A stretch of 64,000 nucleotides of DNA from Leptospira kanakyensis (GCF_004769235.1 NZ_RQFG01000016.1:124001-188000); one strand, 5' to 3'; shown: positions 1-9,005, counted from the first letter of the stretch. Translations and numbers: made by a program. Notes: generated from the sequence alone by a model not told the origin.

Positions 1-844
1 GTGAAAATATTGGTTACATCATCCCCACAGGTGTGATCCAACATTTTCTAAAGGATATCGAAGACGGAACTTACCACGGATATGTTGAATTGGGAATCCA
101 AACCCAACCCTCCTATTCTGAATCCCATAGAAAGTTTTATGAAATTCCTCCGTCTATTGAAGGGGTTTTTGTCACAAAAGTTTTAAAAGCAGGTTCTGCC
201 GATGGATTTCTAAAACCGGGTGATTATTTAACAGCCATAGATGGAAGAAAAATTGGTCGTAATGGAAATCTACTAGAAGTTAGTTCCATTGATTTTTTAG
301 AACTAGTAGATAATAAGTTTGCTGGTGATGAGATTCAGTTCGATCTCATTCGAAATAAGAAAAAAATAAATGTAAAATTCCCAGCTAAAAAGATGCCACA
401 GATGGAAAACCAAAGATCGCGATATGGAATCAATTACGATTATGTTTTGTTTGGTTTGGTGGCCTTGTGTTTCAAACTGTCAACAGAGACCTTCTAGAAA
501 CTTGGAGTAAAAATGGACAAACACAAGGAGGAAGCCTTCTTGTGTATCGGTTTTATGATGCCACAACACTTTCTGATGGAGCTACCGAAGATGTTGTTTT
601 GTATCGCAAACTCCCTCACCCTAATAATTCCAATGCCGATTTTTATCTGAATATGGTCGTGGAATCTTTGAACGGTAACAAGGTAAAAAATCTGGCTCAT
701 ATGAAAGAACTACTTGGTTCTTCGAAAGAAAAAACCATAAGAATCCAATTTTATGGAATTCAACTTCCAATGATTTTGGATAAAGAAGAGTCCGAACGGG
801 CCGACCTTGAAATCAAAAACACATACCACCTAACAGGAAATTAA
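1..844 (+). pseudogene. HtrA/Deg-type serine protease, 3' part, frameshifted
   Basis: The reading frame is already open at the left edge (from base 3, ENIGYIIPTGVIQHFL), which is the end of an HtrA trypsin-like domain. A PDZ domain follows (SIEGVFVTKVLKAGSADG, KPGDYLTAIDG). The frame stops at 497, but the same protein clearly continues in another frame from about 460 (GGLVFQTVNRDLLETW) through a second PDZ-like part to 844. Removing one copy of a tandem TTTGG (450-459) would join the halves as DYVLFGGLVFQTVNRD. The family is periplasmic and degrades or refolds misfolded envelope proteins. The catalytic residues lie outside the window. It could be a true pseudogene, a phase-variable gene or a sequencing error. 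It stops 4 bases before the related gene at 849. Confidence 0.8.
450..459 (+). repeat. 5-bp tandem duplication TTTGG-TTTGG causing a frameshift
   Basis: TTTGGTTTGG, preceded by TTTG, lies exactly where the HtrA-like reading frame is lost. Deleting one TTTGG unit restores a continuous protein. This is the typical product of strand slippage. Confidence 0.8.
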
Positions 845-848
845 AATT

Positions 849-2324
849 ATGTTCGTTTCGACTCTAAAAAATCGATTTACCTGGATTTTCTTTATATTTT
901 TGACCGGTTCTCTATTCGGAAAGTCAGTTCCTGTAGGAATGACAGATCCTTCCATCCTTCAAATCAAAGCCACGGTTCAATATCCAAATTTTCTCCAACC
1001 ATGGAGGTTTAAAAATCCCGAGGTTCGTCATTCCACGGGGATTTATATTGGGGACAATCGTATCCTCGTTCCCGCACAAGCAGTCTATTTTTACACAAAC
1101 ATTGAGGTCAAAAAACCTGAGGCATTAAAACTTTATACAGCGGAATTGGAACGTATGGATCCTGATTTAGGCCTCGCAATTTTAAAGTTAAACGACCCGA
1201 ATGCTTCGAAAGATTTAAAACCTGTTATTTTTCCAAACGAATTGTTTTTACCAGGAACAGGTCTTGTGATGGAAAGTAAGGACCAAAAGAACTTAGAAGA
1301 AAAAAAAATCAGAATGATCCGTTTAGATATGGATTCGTATTCTAGTGGTTATGTGGAGCTTCCCTATATCGAAATCCAATCCGAAGAAAAAATAGATGGT
1401 ATCGGCGAACTCATCGTAGACTCCACCGCAAGGATTCCCCAAGGAATTTTGTATCAATTCAAAGAAACTGGTACCGGGAAAGTCATTCCTTCGTTTTCTA
1501 TTAAACACTTTATCGAAGGAAAATCTTTTCCTTTTAAAGGATTTAGATTCAAACCATTAACAGACAGTGCCACAAGGAACTACTATGGATTGAAAAAAGA
1601 TGATTTAGGAGTGTTAGTGGCAGAAATTTATCCCGGATCTTCGGCTGACGGAATTCTACAATTGGAAGATGTATTACTCGAAGTTTCGAATTCTAAAATT
1701 GATCCCAAGGGATATTTTGACCACCCCAAGTTCGGGAAACTCAATTTATCGTATTTGTTTCATAATACGAGTGATACGGATTCTCCCTCGGTGAAAAAAA
1801 TCAAAGTAAAAGTTTTTCGGAACAAAAAACCCGTTTCTCTGGAAATGGATTTAAAACCGTTACCAGAGTCTTCCATTCGCATTCCTTATGGGAACTCTAG
1901 ATTTCAAACGCCCAGATACTTAATGTTAGCTGGTATAGTTTTTCAGGAACTTTCTGAAATGTATCTAACAGAACATGGGAACCAGTGGAGAAATCGAGTA
2001 AACAAGGAACTTCTTTATCTAAACGATTTTTATCGGATCAAAAGGGATGTTAACGAAGGAAAAGTTGTATTTTTATCACAAGTTTTACCACTTTCAGGAA
2101 ACAAGGCCTACCATACAGCCCATCAAATGATTCTAAAAACGGTCAATGGAACCCAAATCCAATCGTTAAATCAATTACAGGAATTGGTAAAAAACGCAGA
2201 AACACCTTACATTCATTTTGTGATGAGCGATGGGTTTGAACTCATCTTTAAAAAAGAGGAAATTCAAACCCTAAATGCGGAAGCAAAACAAAGTTTTCAA
2301 ATCCAGAAGGATTCTAATTTTTAG
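849..2324 (+). CDS. HtrA-like exported protein with PDZ domain, catalytically incomplete
   Basis: The 491-residue protein has an N-terminal signal sequence (residues 1-24). Its trypsin-like domain resembles the HtrA family: STGIYIGDNRILVPAQAV matches the stretch that normally carries the catalytic His, but Gln77 stands there. The Asp is kept (DPDLGLAILKL, Asp106). The place of the GNSGG nucleophile loop reads ARIPQGILYQ, with no Ser. A PDZ domain follows (LGVLVAEIYPGSSADGILQLEDVLLEV, about 255-285), and a second PDZ-like part lies near the C-terminus. It shares layout with the broken gene just upstream and probably is co-transcribed with it. A non-proteolytic binding or regulatory role is inferred. 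Its stop codon overlaps the convergent gene's stop by 3 bases. Confidence 0.8.
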   Translation: MFVSTLKNRFTWIFFIFLTGSLFGKSVPVGMTDPSILQIKATVQYPNFLQPWRFKNPEVRHSTGIYIGDNRILVPAQAVYFYTNIEVKKPEALKLYTAELERMDPDLGLAILKLNDPNASKDLKPVIFPNELFLPGTGLVMESKDQKNLEEKKIRMIRLDMDSYSSGYVELPYIEIQSEEKIDGIGELIVDSTARIPQGILYQFKETGTGKVIPSFSIKHFIEGKSFPFKGFRFKPLTDSATRNYYGLKKDDLGVLVAEIYPGSSADGILQLEDVLLEVSNSKIDPKGYFDHPKFGKLNLSYLFHNTSDTDSPSVKKIKVKVFRNKKPVSLEMDLKPLPESSIRIPYGNSRFQTPRYLMLAGIVFQELSEMYLTEHGNQWRNRVNKELLYLNDFYRIKRDVNEGKVVFLSQVLPLSGNKAYHTAHQMILKTVNGTQIQSLNQLQELVKNAETPYIHFVMSDGFELIFKKEEIQTLNAEAKQSFQIQKDSNF

Positions 2325-3544
2325 AATCCAACAATTCCTATTTGATAACCTAATTGTTTTGAGATAAGCACTACCTTCACGAGAAATAGAACTAAAATGA
2401 AAAGAGTTAATAAAATGTATTCTTTTTTGTGAACCGTTTTGTCTTCGTTAACAAGTAACAACAAAACGGGAATTGATAAAGTAAACATTCGGGATACGTT
2501 TTCATAAACAGACCAAAAATGGTAATACCCGGCTGTCCCTACCATAAACATAATTAACAAAAAAGAAATCCGGAACTCCCAACCTTTTTTTAACTGACCC
2601 GTAAAAGGCAAAAACAAACCTAAAAAGAATAAAACTACCAAAGGAAATCTTGAAAATAATCGTGCTAAATCCTTCCAATGGTTTCCAGTCGCAAGAGAAG
2701 CCCAAATGGATTCCATATAAGAAATTAATCCTTCGAATGGTAATATAAAATCTGTTAAACGACCAGGCCTCCAGTTCGGGAACCGATATGCCAGATACAG
2801 GTGCCAACAAACTGGGATGATCAGGACAGATCCCACAACGAGAATCCTTTTCCAATCTTTTCTAAAAACAGAGGTTAGCCCCAAAGGAAATAACAAAAAC
2901 AAAGCCGGTTCTTTGGTGAGGATTGCCAAACTAGAAAGTAAAATAAAAGGAATATAGTTTTCCTTTACATAATAATAGTATGCAATGACAAGAATAGACA
3001 CCATTACCGTGTCACTCACAAGAACATAATAACTGCCCAAAGCGAAGGGACTAATTAAATACAAGATGGCATAAGGTTTAGTATCTTCGTTTAATAGTTT
3101 ACGTAAGTAAAAATAGGAAACTAAAGTAAGGACAATGTTCCAAAAATACATTCCAAATATCGCGGTAGGTTTTCCAAAAAAACCAAAAATTGCGATTAAC
3201 AAGGGATAGCCGATACGTGGTGCCCGATAGGATTCATCAAATCCCTTTGGCCAATTCAAATTAAATTCAGAAAGTGGTCTTGAAAAATAATAAAATATTT
3301 GTCCATCATAACCAGAACCCAAATCACCTTTTTCTCCTTTGAATAAAACTGCTTTTTTTGGTGTTTCCGCCTGGTTTTGTAACGCAAATTCATATCCAAA
3401 GTTTACCATCGAACTTGGGTTCCATTCATACTTCTTCCAATAACCTAAAGTGGAAACCCCCCAGATAAAAACGAATAACATTACTGTGGCCCACTGTTTT
3501 GAATTCAAATATACAAAGATGGGGAAAATACGTTTTTGGAACAT
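2321..3544 (-). CDS. polytopic membrane protein, GT-C glycosyltransferase-like
   Basis: About 407 residues with around ten hydrophobic segments and an early periplasmic loop carrying GSGYDGQIFYYF. A GYDGQ-Y pattern of this kind occurs in GT-C-like bacterial membrane proteins that probably transfer lipid-linked sugars. No catalytic DxD is certain. An upstream ATG at 3559 forms a TAATG overlap with the previous stop. I prefer the ATG at 3544 because GGGAG lies 8 bases before it. It is the last gene of the minus-strand sugar block, so a role in building a surface glycan or glycolipid is inferred from context. Confidence 0.65.
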   Translation of the reverse strand: MFQKRIFPIFVYLNSKQWATVMLFVFIWGVSTLGYWKKYEWNPSSMVNFGYEFALQNQAETPKKAVLFKGEKGDLGSGYDGQIFYYFSRPLSEFNLNWPKGFDESYRAPRIGYPLLIAIFGFFGKPTAIFGMYFWNIVLTLVSYFYLRKLLNEDTKPYAILYLISPFALGSYYVLVSDTVMVSILVIAYYYYVKENYIPFILLSSLAILTKEPALFLLFPLGLTSVFRKDWKRILVVGSVLIIPVCWHLYLAYRFPNWRPGRLTDFILPFEGLISYMESIWASLATGNHWKDLARLFSRFPLVVLFFLGLFLPFTGQLKKGWEFRISFLLIMFMVGTAGYYHFWSVYENVSRMFTLSIPVLLLLVNEDKTVHKKEYILLTLFILVLFLVKVVLISKQLGYQIGIVGF

Positions 3545-3558
3545 TGTGTTCACTCCCA

Positions 3559-5121
3559 TTACGGATTAAATTTTGAAATTTGTGGTTCTAGAGACTTGGA
3601 AAAAATAAAGTTATAAAAATCTGCACCTTCGTACGTTAGATGGTGTGGGTCAAAAAAATAACGAAAATCACTCACTGCTTCGGTATGATCAATGAGTGTT
3701 TGTCCTCTTGGTTCTAAATGAGATTTTAAGTTGGTTATCCAATCCTTTCTCCAATTCGAATTTTTATAAATTTCAAATTCAATTGGGTTTTCAGGACTTA
3801 GAATTAAAACAAAAGGAATTTTATTTTGATAAAAATAATCAGAGATACTAAGGATTCGATTAAATTCCCACCAAGGTTCAAAGGGAGCGGTGTTGACATT
3901 CCTTTTAGCTTCACGAACTAAATGCAAACGCATAAGCTCAAGCCTCGTTCCTGCATCCCGAATCATTCTCTCAGAATAGTCTTCTTTAAAATCAGAAACA
4001 GTTTTTGTCACCAAACGGGTGTCATCCCAATAACTACCGCGCGAATAAGATTTATTTTCTAAGCTAGAAGTTCTACAGAAAAAATGGGACAACCGAACAC
4101 CGACCGATTCATCTCGTCCATAACGGATGAGGTTGACTTCTTTTGCAGAAGATAATTCGGATAAAACTTTGATTTGGACAATAGACCAAACTAAAGAAGA
4201 TTGGATGAGAGAAGTCCATTCCAAATCGTTCCATCCAGAACGGACAAAAGTTTTTTCTATTTCAAAAATTGGTTTATCCAATGAATTAGAATCTTTGAAA
4301 AAACGAAATAGGAGCTTAGTATTTGATTTTTGGAAAAACAAAGATTCTTTTGGTTTTTTTTCGGAACAAACTAAAGTTGCTGATTCTTTTGTCCACCCCT
4401 TCGACCAAATCCCTTCAAGTGGTTTTTCACCTTGGTAAAGATGGTATTTTCTTCCACTTCTGAAGTGGTTATCAATATAAACCTCTATTGGATCCCAAAA
4501 GAACACCCGAAACCGACTCACATAAAACAAGGATTTGGCGGCAAGTTTGGAAAGTGTTTTCCTAGGTAATTCTTTCCAATGATCCAATAAATAAGCTACT
4601 GGATAAATGGTTTTAGCAGGGTAACGTTCACCGAATTGTGTGACCCAAATTTTTTCATTAAATTTAAGTTTATCGTTTTCTAGATCTTGGTATTCCCATT
4701 GAAGATCAGCAAAATTAAGTAGATACACCACTAACTGTGGATGGGAATCCAAAAGATCTTTTTTATAATAATCTAAATCCGTTGGCGCCATTGCCACATG
4801 GGAGAAAAAATGATACTTGGTGACTGGATTTTCTTTTTGATTGAGCCTGTCAGGTAATACTGAGTATAGAGCCACCGAACTTCCGGTGATGATAGTTCTA
4901 TGTTTGTCTTCAGATGACTGTAATTCCTTGGTTTTGAAAATGAAGTTATACCAAGGAGAAGAGTCCCACTCTGTTTCGTTCGGAAAGAAAAAATAAAGTT
5001 TAGAAAAAATAATGCGATCTAATAAAATTATACCACCAAACAAAGCACAAGTGATGATAAAAACTTTCCATTTCAGTCCGAAACGGGATTTTTTTAAGGG
5101 TATTCTGGACTCAGTTTCCAT
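3559..5121 (-). CDS. membrane-anchored SGNH-hydrolase-like protein
   Basis: The 520-residue protein has one N-terminal membrane anchor (about residues 17-37) and a large extracytoplasmic part. SGNH-like hallmarks are visible: ITGSSVALYS near residue 80 (block I-like, GSS) and DPHHLTYEGADFYNFIF near the C-terminus, where Asp and His fit the catalytic D-x-x-H block. Proteins of this shape (DltD- and AlgX-like) modify surface polysaccharides by acyl transfer or hydrolysis. The middle of about 200 residues matches nothing I know. The start overlaps the upstream GT2 gene by 28 bases, so the genes are coupled. Confidence 0.6.
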   Translation of the reverse strand: METESRIPLKKSRFGLKWKVFIITCALFGGIILLDRIIFSKLYFFFPNETEWDSSPWYNFIFKTKELQSSEDKHRTIITGSSVALYSVLPDRLNQKENPVTKYHFFSHVAMAPTDLDYYKKDLLDSHPQLVVYLLNFADLQWEYQDLENDKLKFNEKIWVTQFGERYPAKTIYPVAYLLDHWKELPRKTLSKLAAKSLFYVSRFRVFFWDPIEVYIDNHFRSGRKYHLYQGEKPLEGIWSKGWTKESATLVCSEKKPKESLFFQKSNTKLLFRFFKDSNSLDKPIFEIEKTFVRSGWNDLEWTSLIQSSLVWSIVQIKVLSELSSAKEVNLIRYGRDESVGVRLSHFFCRTSSLENKSYSRGSYWDDTRLVTKTVSDFKEDYSERMIRDAGTRLELMRLHLVREAKRNVNTAPFEPWWEFNRILSISDYFYQNKIPFVLILSPENPIEFEIYKNSNWRKDWITNLKSHLEPRGQTLIDHTEAVSDFRYFFDPHHLTYEGADFYNFIFSKSLEPQISKFNP

Positions 5122-5816
5122 TTTCGTAACAAAAGTTTTTTTGCAAAACTAATGGCAAGTTTCAAAACTTTTTTATTAAAACTACTATTAGAAAAGATAT
5201 AACGAATTGGCAATTCTTTGATAGAACCATCATTCTTTGCGACAATAGACAAAGCTTCCATATGAAAATCAAAAGCAACTGATTCCAAAGGGTAATCTGC
5301 TATTTTTTGAACCATTGGTTTGGAATACCTTCTGTAACCACTTGTGCAATCACGAAGATTAGCCCCAAAAAGGTTAAAAACACCTTTGGATAAACAATAG
5401 TTCATAACTTTAGCAGCAGTCCAAGAAATCAACTTTCGATACAACGGAACATTCACAGTTGAAGTTCTAGATCCAATCACTAAGTCACAATTTGGGAAAG
5501 ACTGGAACTCTTTCAGATAACCAGCGTCATGCGACAAACCGGCATCCATTGTGATCACCCAGTCATAACCTTTTTCCACCGCATACTTCATTCCATCTTG
5601 AATCCCACCAGGGATATGAGTATTTTTTTCGTGGCGGATGACATGTAGTCTCTTCCCAAATTCTTTTTGTAATTTGGCCAAGATGGTTGGTGTCGCATCT
5701 TTACTTGCATCATCCGTAACAGAAACGTCAGCAAACACAATGGCACCCCGAACCACTTCTTCAATGGTTTCGGCTTCATTGTATGCAGGGATGATGACTA
5801 AGGTTTTTCCAGACAT
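5094..5816 (-). CDS. family 2 glycosyltransferase (DPM1-like)
   Basis: The protein starts MSGKTLVIIPAYNEAETIEE, the classical GT2 N-terminus, and has a nucleotide-binding stretch (DVSVTDDASKDAT) and TMDAGLSHDAGYL near residue 95, where the metal-binding Asp is expected. At about 240 residues it is the size of dolichol-phosphate mannosyltransferase-type enzymes without membrane segments. The ATG at 5816 is preferred over the longer frame from 5858 because it follows the upstream stop by one base and has GGAAAG before it. It probably transfers a sugar from a nucleotide donor to a lipid carrier, for use by the membrane proteins encoded downstream. Confidence 0.85.
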   Translation of the reverse strand: MSGKTLVIIPAYNEAETIEEVVRGAIVFADVSVTDDASKDATPTILAKLQKEFGKRLHVIRHEKNTHIPGGIQDGMKYAVEKGYDWVITMDAGLSHDAGYLKEFQSFPNCDLVIGSRTSTVNVPLYRKLISWTAAKVMNYCLSKGVFNLFGANLRDCTSGYRRYSKPMVQKIADYPLESVAFDFHMEALSIVAKNDGSIKELPIRYIFSNSSFNKKVLKLAISFAKKLLLRKWKLSPEYP

Positions 5817-5817
5817 T

Positions 5818-6858
5818 CTACTTTCCAGAGATATTGAATACGTCTTTGTTTGCTTCAATCCACTTAAGAAGTCTTGTCACACCTTCTTTTGGTAGAATTT
5901 TAGGATTGAATCCGAATTTTTTTGCTTCTTTGATGTCGCAAATAAAATAACGCATGTCACCTGGTCTTTCGACTTCAAAAAGAATTTCTTGTTTTTTACC
6001 AAGAATTTCTCCAATGAGATGGATACATTCTAAAAGAGAAATTTTATGTGGGCTTGCCCCACCAATATTATACACACCAGGAATTGGGTTTTTAAAAAAT
6101 TCTAAATAAGACTTTGCACCGTCTTCTGCATGTAAGATGTCTCTTGTTTGTTTTCCTGTTCCAAAAATTCGGAGTGGTAATCCAAATACGGAACGAATGG
6201 CAAAGTTTGCCACCCAACCATGATCCTCGCCACCAAACTGACGTTCGCCGTAGATTCCTGTAAAACGGAAACTAGCAGCTTTTATGCCATACATATCTGT
6301 ATAAGATCTTACATAATGTTCCGCACTCATTTTTGACGCATGGAGTGGGGAAATTTGACCCACCATTGTTGGTTGTTCCACAGAAATTTCAACTGGATTT
6401 CTTTCGTAAGAAGTTTTTCCTTCCGTCAAAGTATCGTTAATTGAGTTTCCATATACATGGATGGAAGATGTATTCACAACAGGAATTTTGTGTTTTCTTG
6501 CCGCTTCCATAACGTTAAAAGTTCCAATTACGTTGGTTGAAAAATCAAGTTCTGGATCTTCCCAAGAAATAGTCATCGCAGGCTGTGCAGCGGTGTGGAT
6601 GATATAATCACAATCAGCAGAACGATCCATTAGATGTTCTAAATTTCGAATGTCACCTTTCACCATAGTGACACCAATTGATTTTAAATAATTCCAGTTA
6701 TAATCACGAGTGGCATCACTTCCATAACCAGTTCGTTTTAATTCATATTTTGTCATGTTGTCAAAACTAACAACATCCCAACCTTCTTTACGAAATAATT
6801 CACAAACATGGGATCCTAAAAATCCGCATCCGCCTGTTACCAATACTTTATTCGCCAT
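5818..6858 (-). CDS. NAD-dependent sugar epimerase/dehydratase (extended SDR)
   Basis: The 346-residue protein has an N-terminal Rossmann motif (VLVTGGCGFLGSHVCELF), the HTAAQPA loop and STNVIGTFNVMEAARK, all typical of nucleotide-sugar epimerases of the GalE/RfbE group. RFTGIYGERQFGGEDHGWV resembles CDP-paratose/tyvelose-epimerase-like proteins. The usual active-site YxxxK appears as LHASK (Leu172, Lys176), so the catalytic Tyr is missing from its usual place. AGGAGA lies 10 bases before the ATG. It overlaps the stop of the upstream nucleotidyltransferase gene by 11 bases and is followed after one base by GT2. The substrate cannot be read from the sequence. Confidence 0.85.
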   Translation of the reverse strand: MANKVLVTGGCGFLGSHVCELFRKEGWDVVSFDNMTKYELKRTGYGSDATRDYNWNYLKSIGVTMVKGDIRNLEHLMDRSADCDYIIHTAAQPAMTISWEDPELDFSTNVIGTFNVMEAARKHKIPVVNTSSIHVYGNSINDTLTEGKTSYERNPVEISVEQPTMVGQISPLHASKMSAEHYVRSYTDMYGIKAASFRFTGIYGERQFGGEDHGWVANFAIRSVFGLPLRIFGTGKQTRDILHAEDGAKSYLEFFKNPIPGVYNIGGASPHKISLLECIHLIGEILGKKQEILFEVERPGDMRYFICDIKEAKKFGFNPKILPKEGVTRLLKWIEANKDVFNISGK

Positions 6859-8323
6859 CGCGATCTTCTCCTAGGTAAAACTTTTTAGATAAAATTAATT
6901 TCATTATATGGATGGAATCAGTGATCATATCACGTAATCTGTATTCCACCTGCCCTACTGGTTTGAAGTAAGATACTGGAATTTCAATACAACGCATATG
7001 AGACCGAACAATATCAATCATAAGTTCTACGATGAACTTTCTATCTTGAGTATGTAATTGTGGTTTGACTCGTTCGTAAGACTCTCGCCAAACAGAAAAA
7101 AATTGACAATCCACATCGGTAAATCGTGGTTCTTGGCCCCACCAAAACACCTCAACCAATTTTCCCATCAGTAAGTTTACCAAACGATAGAGTGGTTTGA
7201 GGTTTGATCCTTGTTCGATCATCTGTCTTGTGGTGCGAGTACCAATCACCATATCCGAATCTTTCATATACTCGAGAAGTTTAGGGAAATCTTTCGAACG
7301 AAAAGATCCGTCCGGGGAAACGACAACAATGATATCACCTGTTGTGTATTCGATTCCCCTTCTCACTTGTTCCCCAAGTTTTGTGGGATCACCATCACCT
7401 GGGAAAGTATAGGTTTTGACTTTTTCTTTTTTACTAAGAGCTAAAGTTTCGTCAGTGGATTCGTTATCGATGACTATGATTTCATTGAATTTATCTTTGA
7501 AGTCAACAATCACATCAGTGATGGACCTTTCATTATTGTTAGTTGGAATGACAAGACTTGTTTTGAATTTATGGAACAAATCATTTCTTACTTCATACAC
7601 TGCATGATAGTAGTCTTGCATGGAATTGATATTGAAGTAATCACAACTAAGAGTGGTTGCATAAACTCCCGATTTGGATTCTTTTGCCATCTTATCAATC
7701 ACGTCCGTGATTTCGATGACACCAGACTTAGGAGAAGCAGGTGTTTTTTTAAAAAACTCAAAATACTCGGGGGTAAAATAATAACTCCCTAGTCCCAAAA
7801 GTTCATTGGGAGGGTTTTCCGGTTTTTCAACCAAGTTTACAATTTTATCATTTTCTAATACTACGGAATAATTCTTTCGAATCCTTGAAAGTAAGGATGT
7901 TTTTACAATCCCAATGGACGCGGCCATATTTGGATGTTTTTTTAAAACTTTTAGAAACTCATCGTGGTCGGTGCGGTAATAAAACTCATCTCCAAGGATA
8001 GTGAGAAATGGTTCGCGAATGGTTTTTTCTAAACTGGCGACATCGGATGCCAGGCCTTTTTTTGTCCAATCCACAGGTTCGATGACTACTTTGGGAATTG
8101 CCAAACGGATATGGTCAATCTCTGCAATGATCTGTTCTTTGAGGTGACCTACCAGAACATAAACCTTCTCAATTCCAAAGGTTTTGACCATCAGTTCCAC
8201 ATTGCGGTGGAGGATGGACTTTCCTTCGATGACGAAGAGAGGTTTTGGAATGAAGCTGGTTCGGGGATATGCTCGGGTTCCTTTTCCGGCAGCCGCAATG
8301 ACCCCAATTCTGATCTTTTTCAA
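6848..8323 (-). CDS. sugar nucleotidyltransferase fused to a GT2 glycosyltransferase
   Basis: Two enzymes lie in one chain. The N-terminal half (KKIRIGVIAAAGKGTRAYPRT, then IPKPLF) is a sugar-1-phosphate nucleotidyltransferase of the RfbA/GlmU-N type, with the G-x-G-T-R loop and the K of PKP. From about residue 250 a second domain starts (KTSLVIPTNNNERSITDVI, VVVSPDGSFRSKDF), a GT2-like transferase. The open frame reaches back to 8485, but that part overlaps the upstream gene and contains no family sequence. A TTG at 8323 just before the nucleotidyltransferase fold is the likeliest start, though its ribosome site is weak. The fusion suggests that activated sugar is made and used by one protein. 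Confidence 0.75.
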   Translation of the reverse strand: MKKIRIGVIAAAGKGTRAYPRTSFIPKPLFVIEGKSILHRNVELMVKTFGIEKVYVLVGHLKEQIIAEIDHIRLAIPKVVIEPVDWTKKGLASDVASLEKTIREPFLTILGDEFYYRTDHDEFLKVLKKHPNMAASIGIVKTSLLSRIRKNYSVVLENDKIVNLVEKPENPPNELLGLGSYYFTPEYFEFFKKTPASPKSGVIEITDVIDKMAKESKSGVYATTLSCDYFNINSMQDYYHAVYEVRNDLFHKFKTSLVIPTNNNERSITDVIVDFKDKFNEIIVIDNESTDETLALSKKEKVKTYTFPGDGDPTKLGEQVRRGIEYTTGDIIVVVSPDGSFRSKDFPKLLEYMKDSDMVIGTRTTRQMIEQGSNLKPLYRLVNLLMGKLVEVFWWGQEPRFTDVDCQFFSVWRESYERVKPQLHTQDRKFIVELMIDIVRSHMRCIEIPVSYFKPVGQVEYRLRDMITDSIHIMKLILSKKFYLGEDRDGE

Positions 8324-8357
8324 TGTAAAAGGAAAGTCCCTGAAACGAACCCCTGGG

Positions 8358-9005
8358 TCAATTAGAAAAGGATCGTTTCCACCGGTAGAATTGGAAACCT
8401 GCACCGGTTTTGTAGCCTTGGAAGGGCTCCCAAACGTGCTTAGAAGGATTCCAGGACTTCTCAGGATCTTTTCCCCCGAGTCCATTCAAATGGAAGCCCC
8501 AAATCCCTTCCTTAGTCATCTGCAGGGCGTCAAAATGGACGGCCACAGGGGTTCCGGCACTATGTTCGAGAACATTGGGTAGAGAAACCAGTTTGATGGT
8601 TCCCAGTAGGGATTCCGAAATCTGAAAGCCATTCTTGGAATTTTGGGTGAAGCGGAAAGACAAATGCTCACAATCAAAACGGCGAAGGAGGGCCATTTTT
8701 TTACCCCAACTGTCTGTCGCTCGGATTTGGCAAGCCTCGGGAACAAGGACGAGCTCTTCCCCTTCCTTTGTGACCTTTCCCACAAAAATGGCCTCTTCCC
8801 AACCCCTTGAATTTTGATACCGTAGCTCTTGGGCGTTGTAAAAAGACTTTCCCTTTTCTGTGAAGATCTCTATTCCTAATATTAGATAGCCGTTCTCCGT
8901 AGCCAACTGGTCGGAAAAATAGAGGCCATCCGTTGACTTGGCGAAGTTTGGATCCGTCCAAATAAATGTCAGGGAAAAAAGGCCCACTGCCAGGAATTTA
9001 TGCAT
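8358..9005 (-). CDS. exported protein of unknown function
   Basis: The 215-residue protein has a signal peptide (MHKFLAVGLFSLTF, probable cleavage after FAKS). I do not recognise the mature part, which is rich in short beta-type stretches and has two Cys (in EACQIR and FDCEHL) that could pair. The gene's ATG shares the hexamer 9000-9005 with the divergent gene, so its promoter must lie inside that gene's 5' coding region. The gap to the downstream nucleotidyltransferase gene is 34 bases on the same strand, so co-transcription with the sugar block is possible. Confidence 0.7.
   Translation of the reverse strand: MHKFLAVGLFSLTFIWTDPNFAKSTDGLYFSDQLATENGYLILGIEIFTEKGKSFYNAQELRYQNSRGWEEAIFVGKVTKEGEELVLVPEACQIRATDSWGKKMALLRRFDCEHLSFRFTQNSKNGFQISESLLGTIKLVSLPNVLEHSAGTPVAVHFDALQMTKEGIWGFHLNGLGGKDPEKSWNPSKHVWEPFQGYKTGAGFQFYRWKRSFSN
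9000..9005. promoter_or_regulatory. ATGCAT: start codon shared by two divergent genes
   Basis: The palindrome ATGCAT gives ATG on the plus strand (9000-9002) and ATG on the minus strand (9003-9005). Both reading frames begin Met-His and go straight into good signal peptides. The plus gene has AGGA 5 bases upstream; the minus gene has only a distant GGA. There is no intergenic DNA at all, so each promoter lies within the other gene. Confidence 0.75.

Noticed and set aside
4127..4438. 103-codon plus-strand frame inside the SGNH-like gene
   Set aside because: It lies wholly opposite a well-supported gene and has no recognisable sequence or ribosome site.
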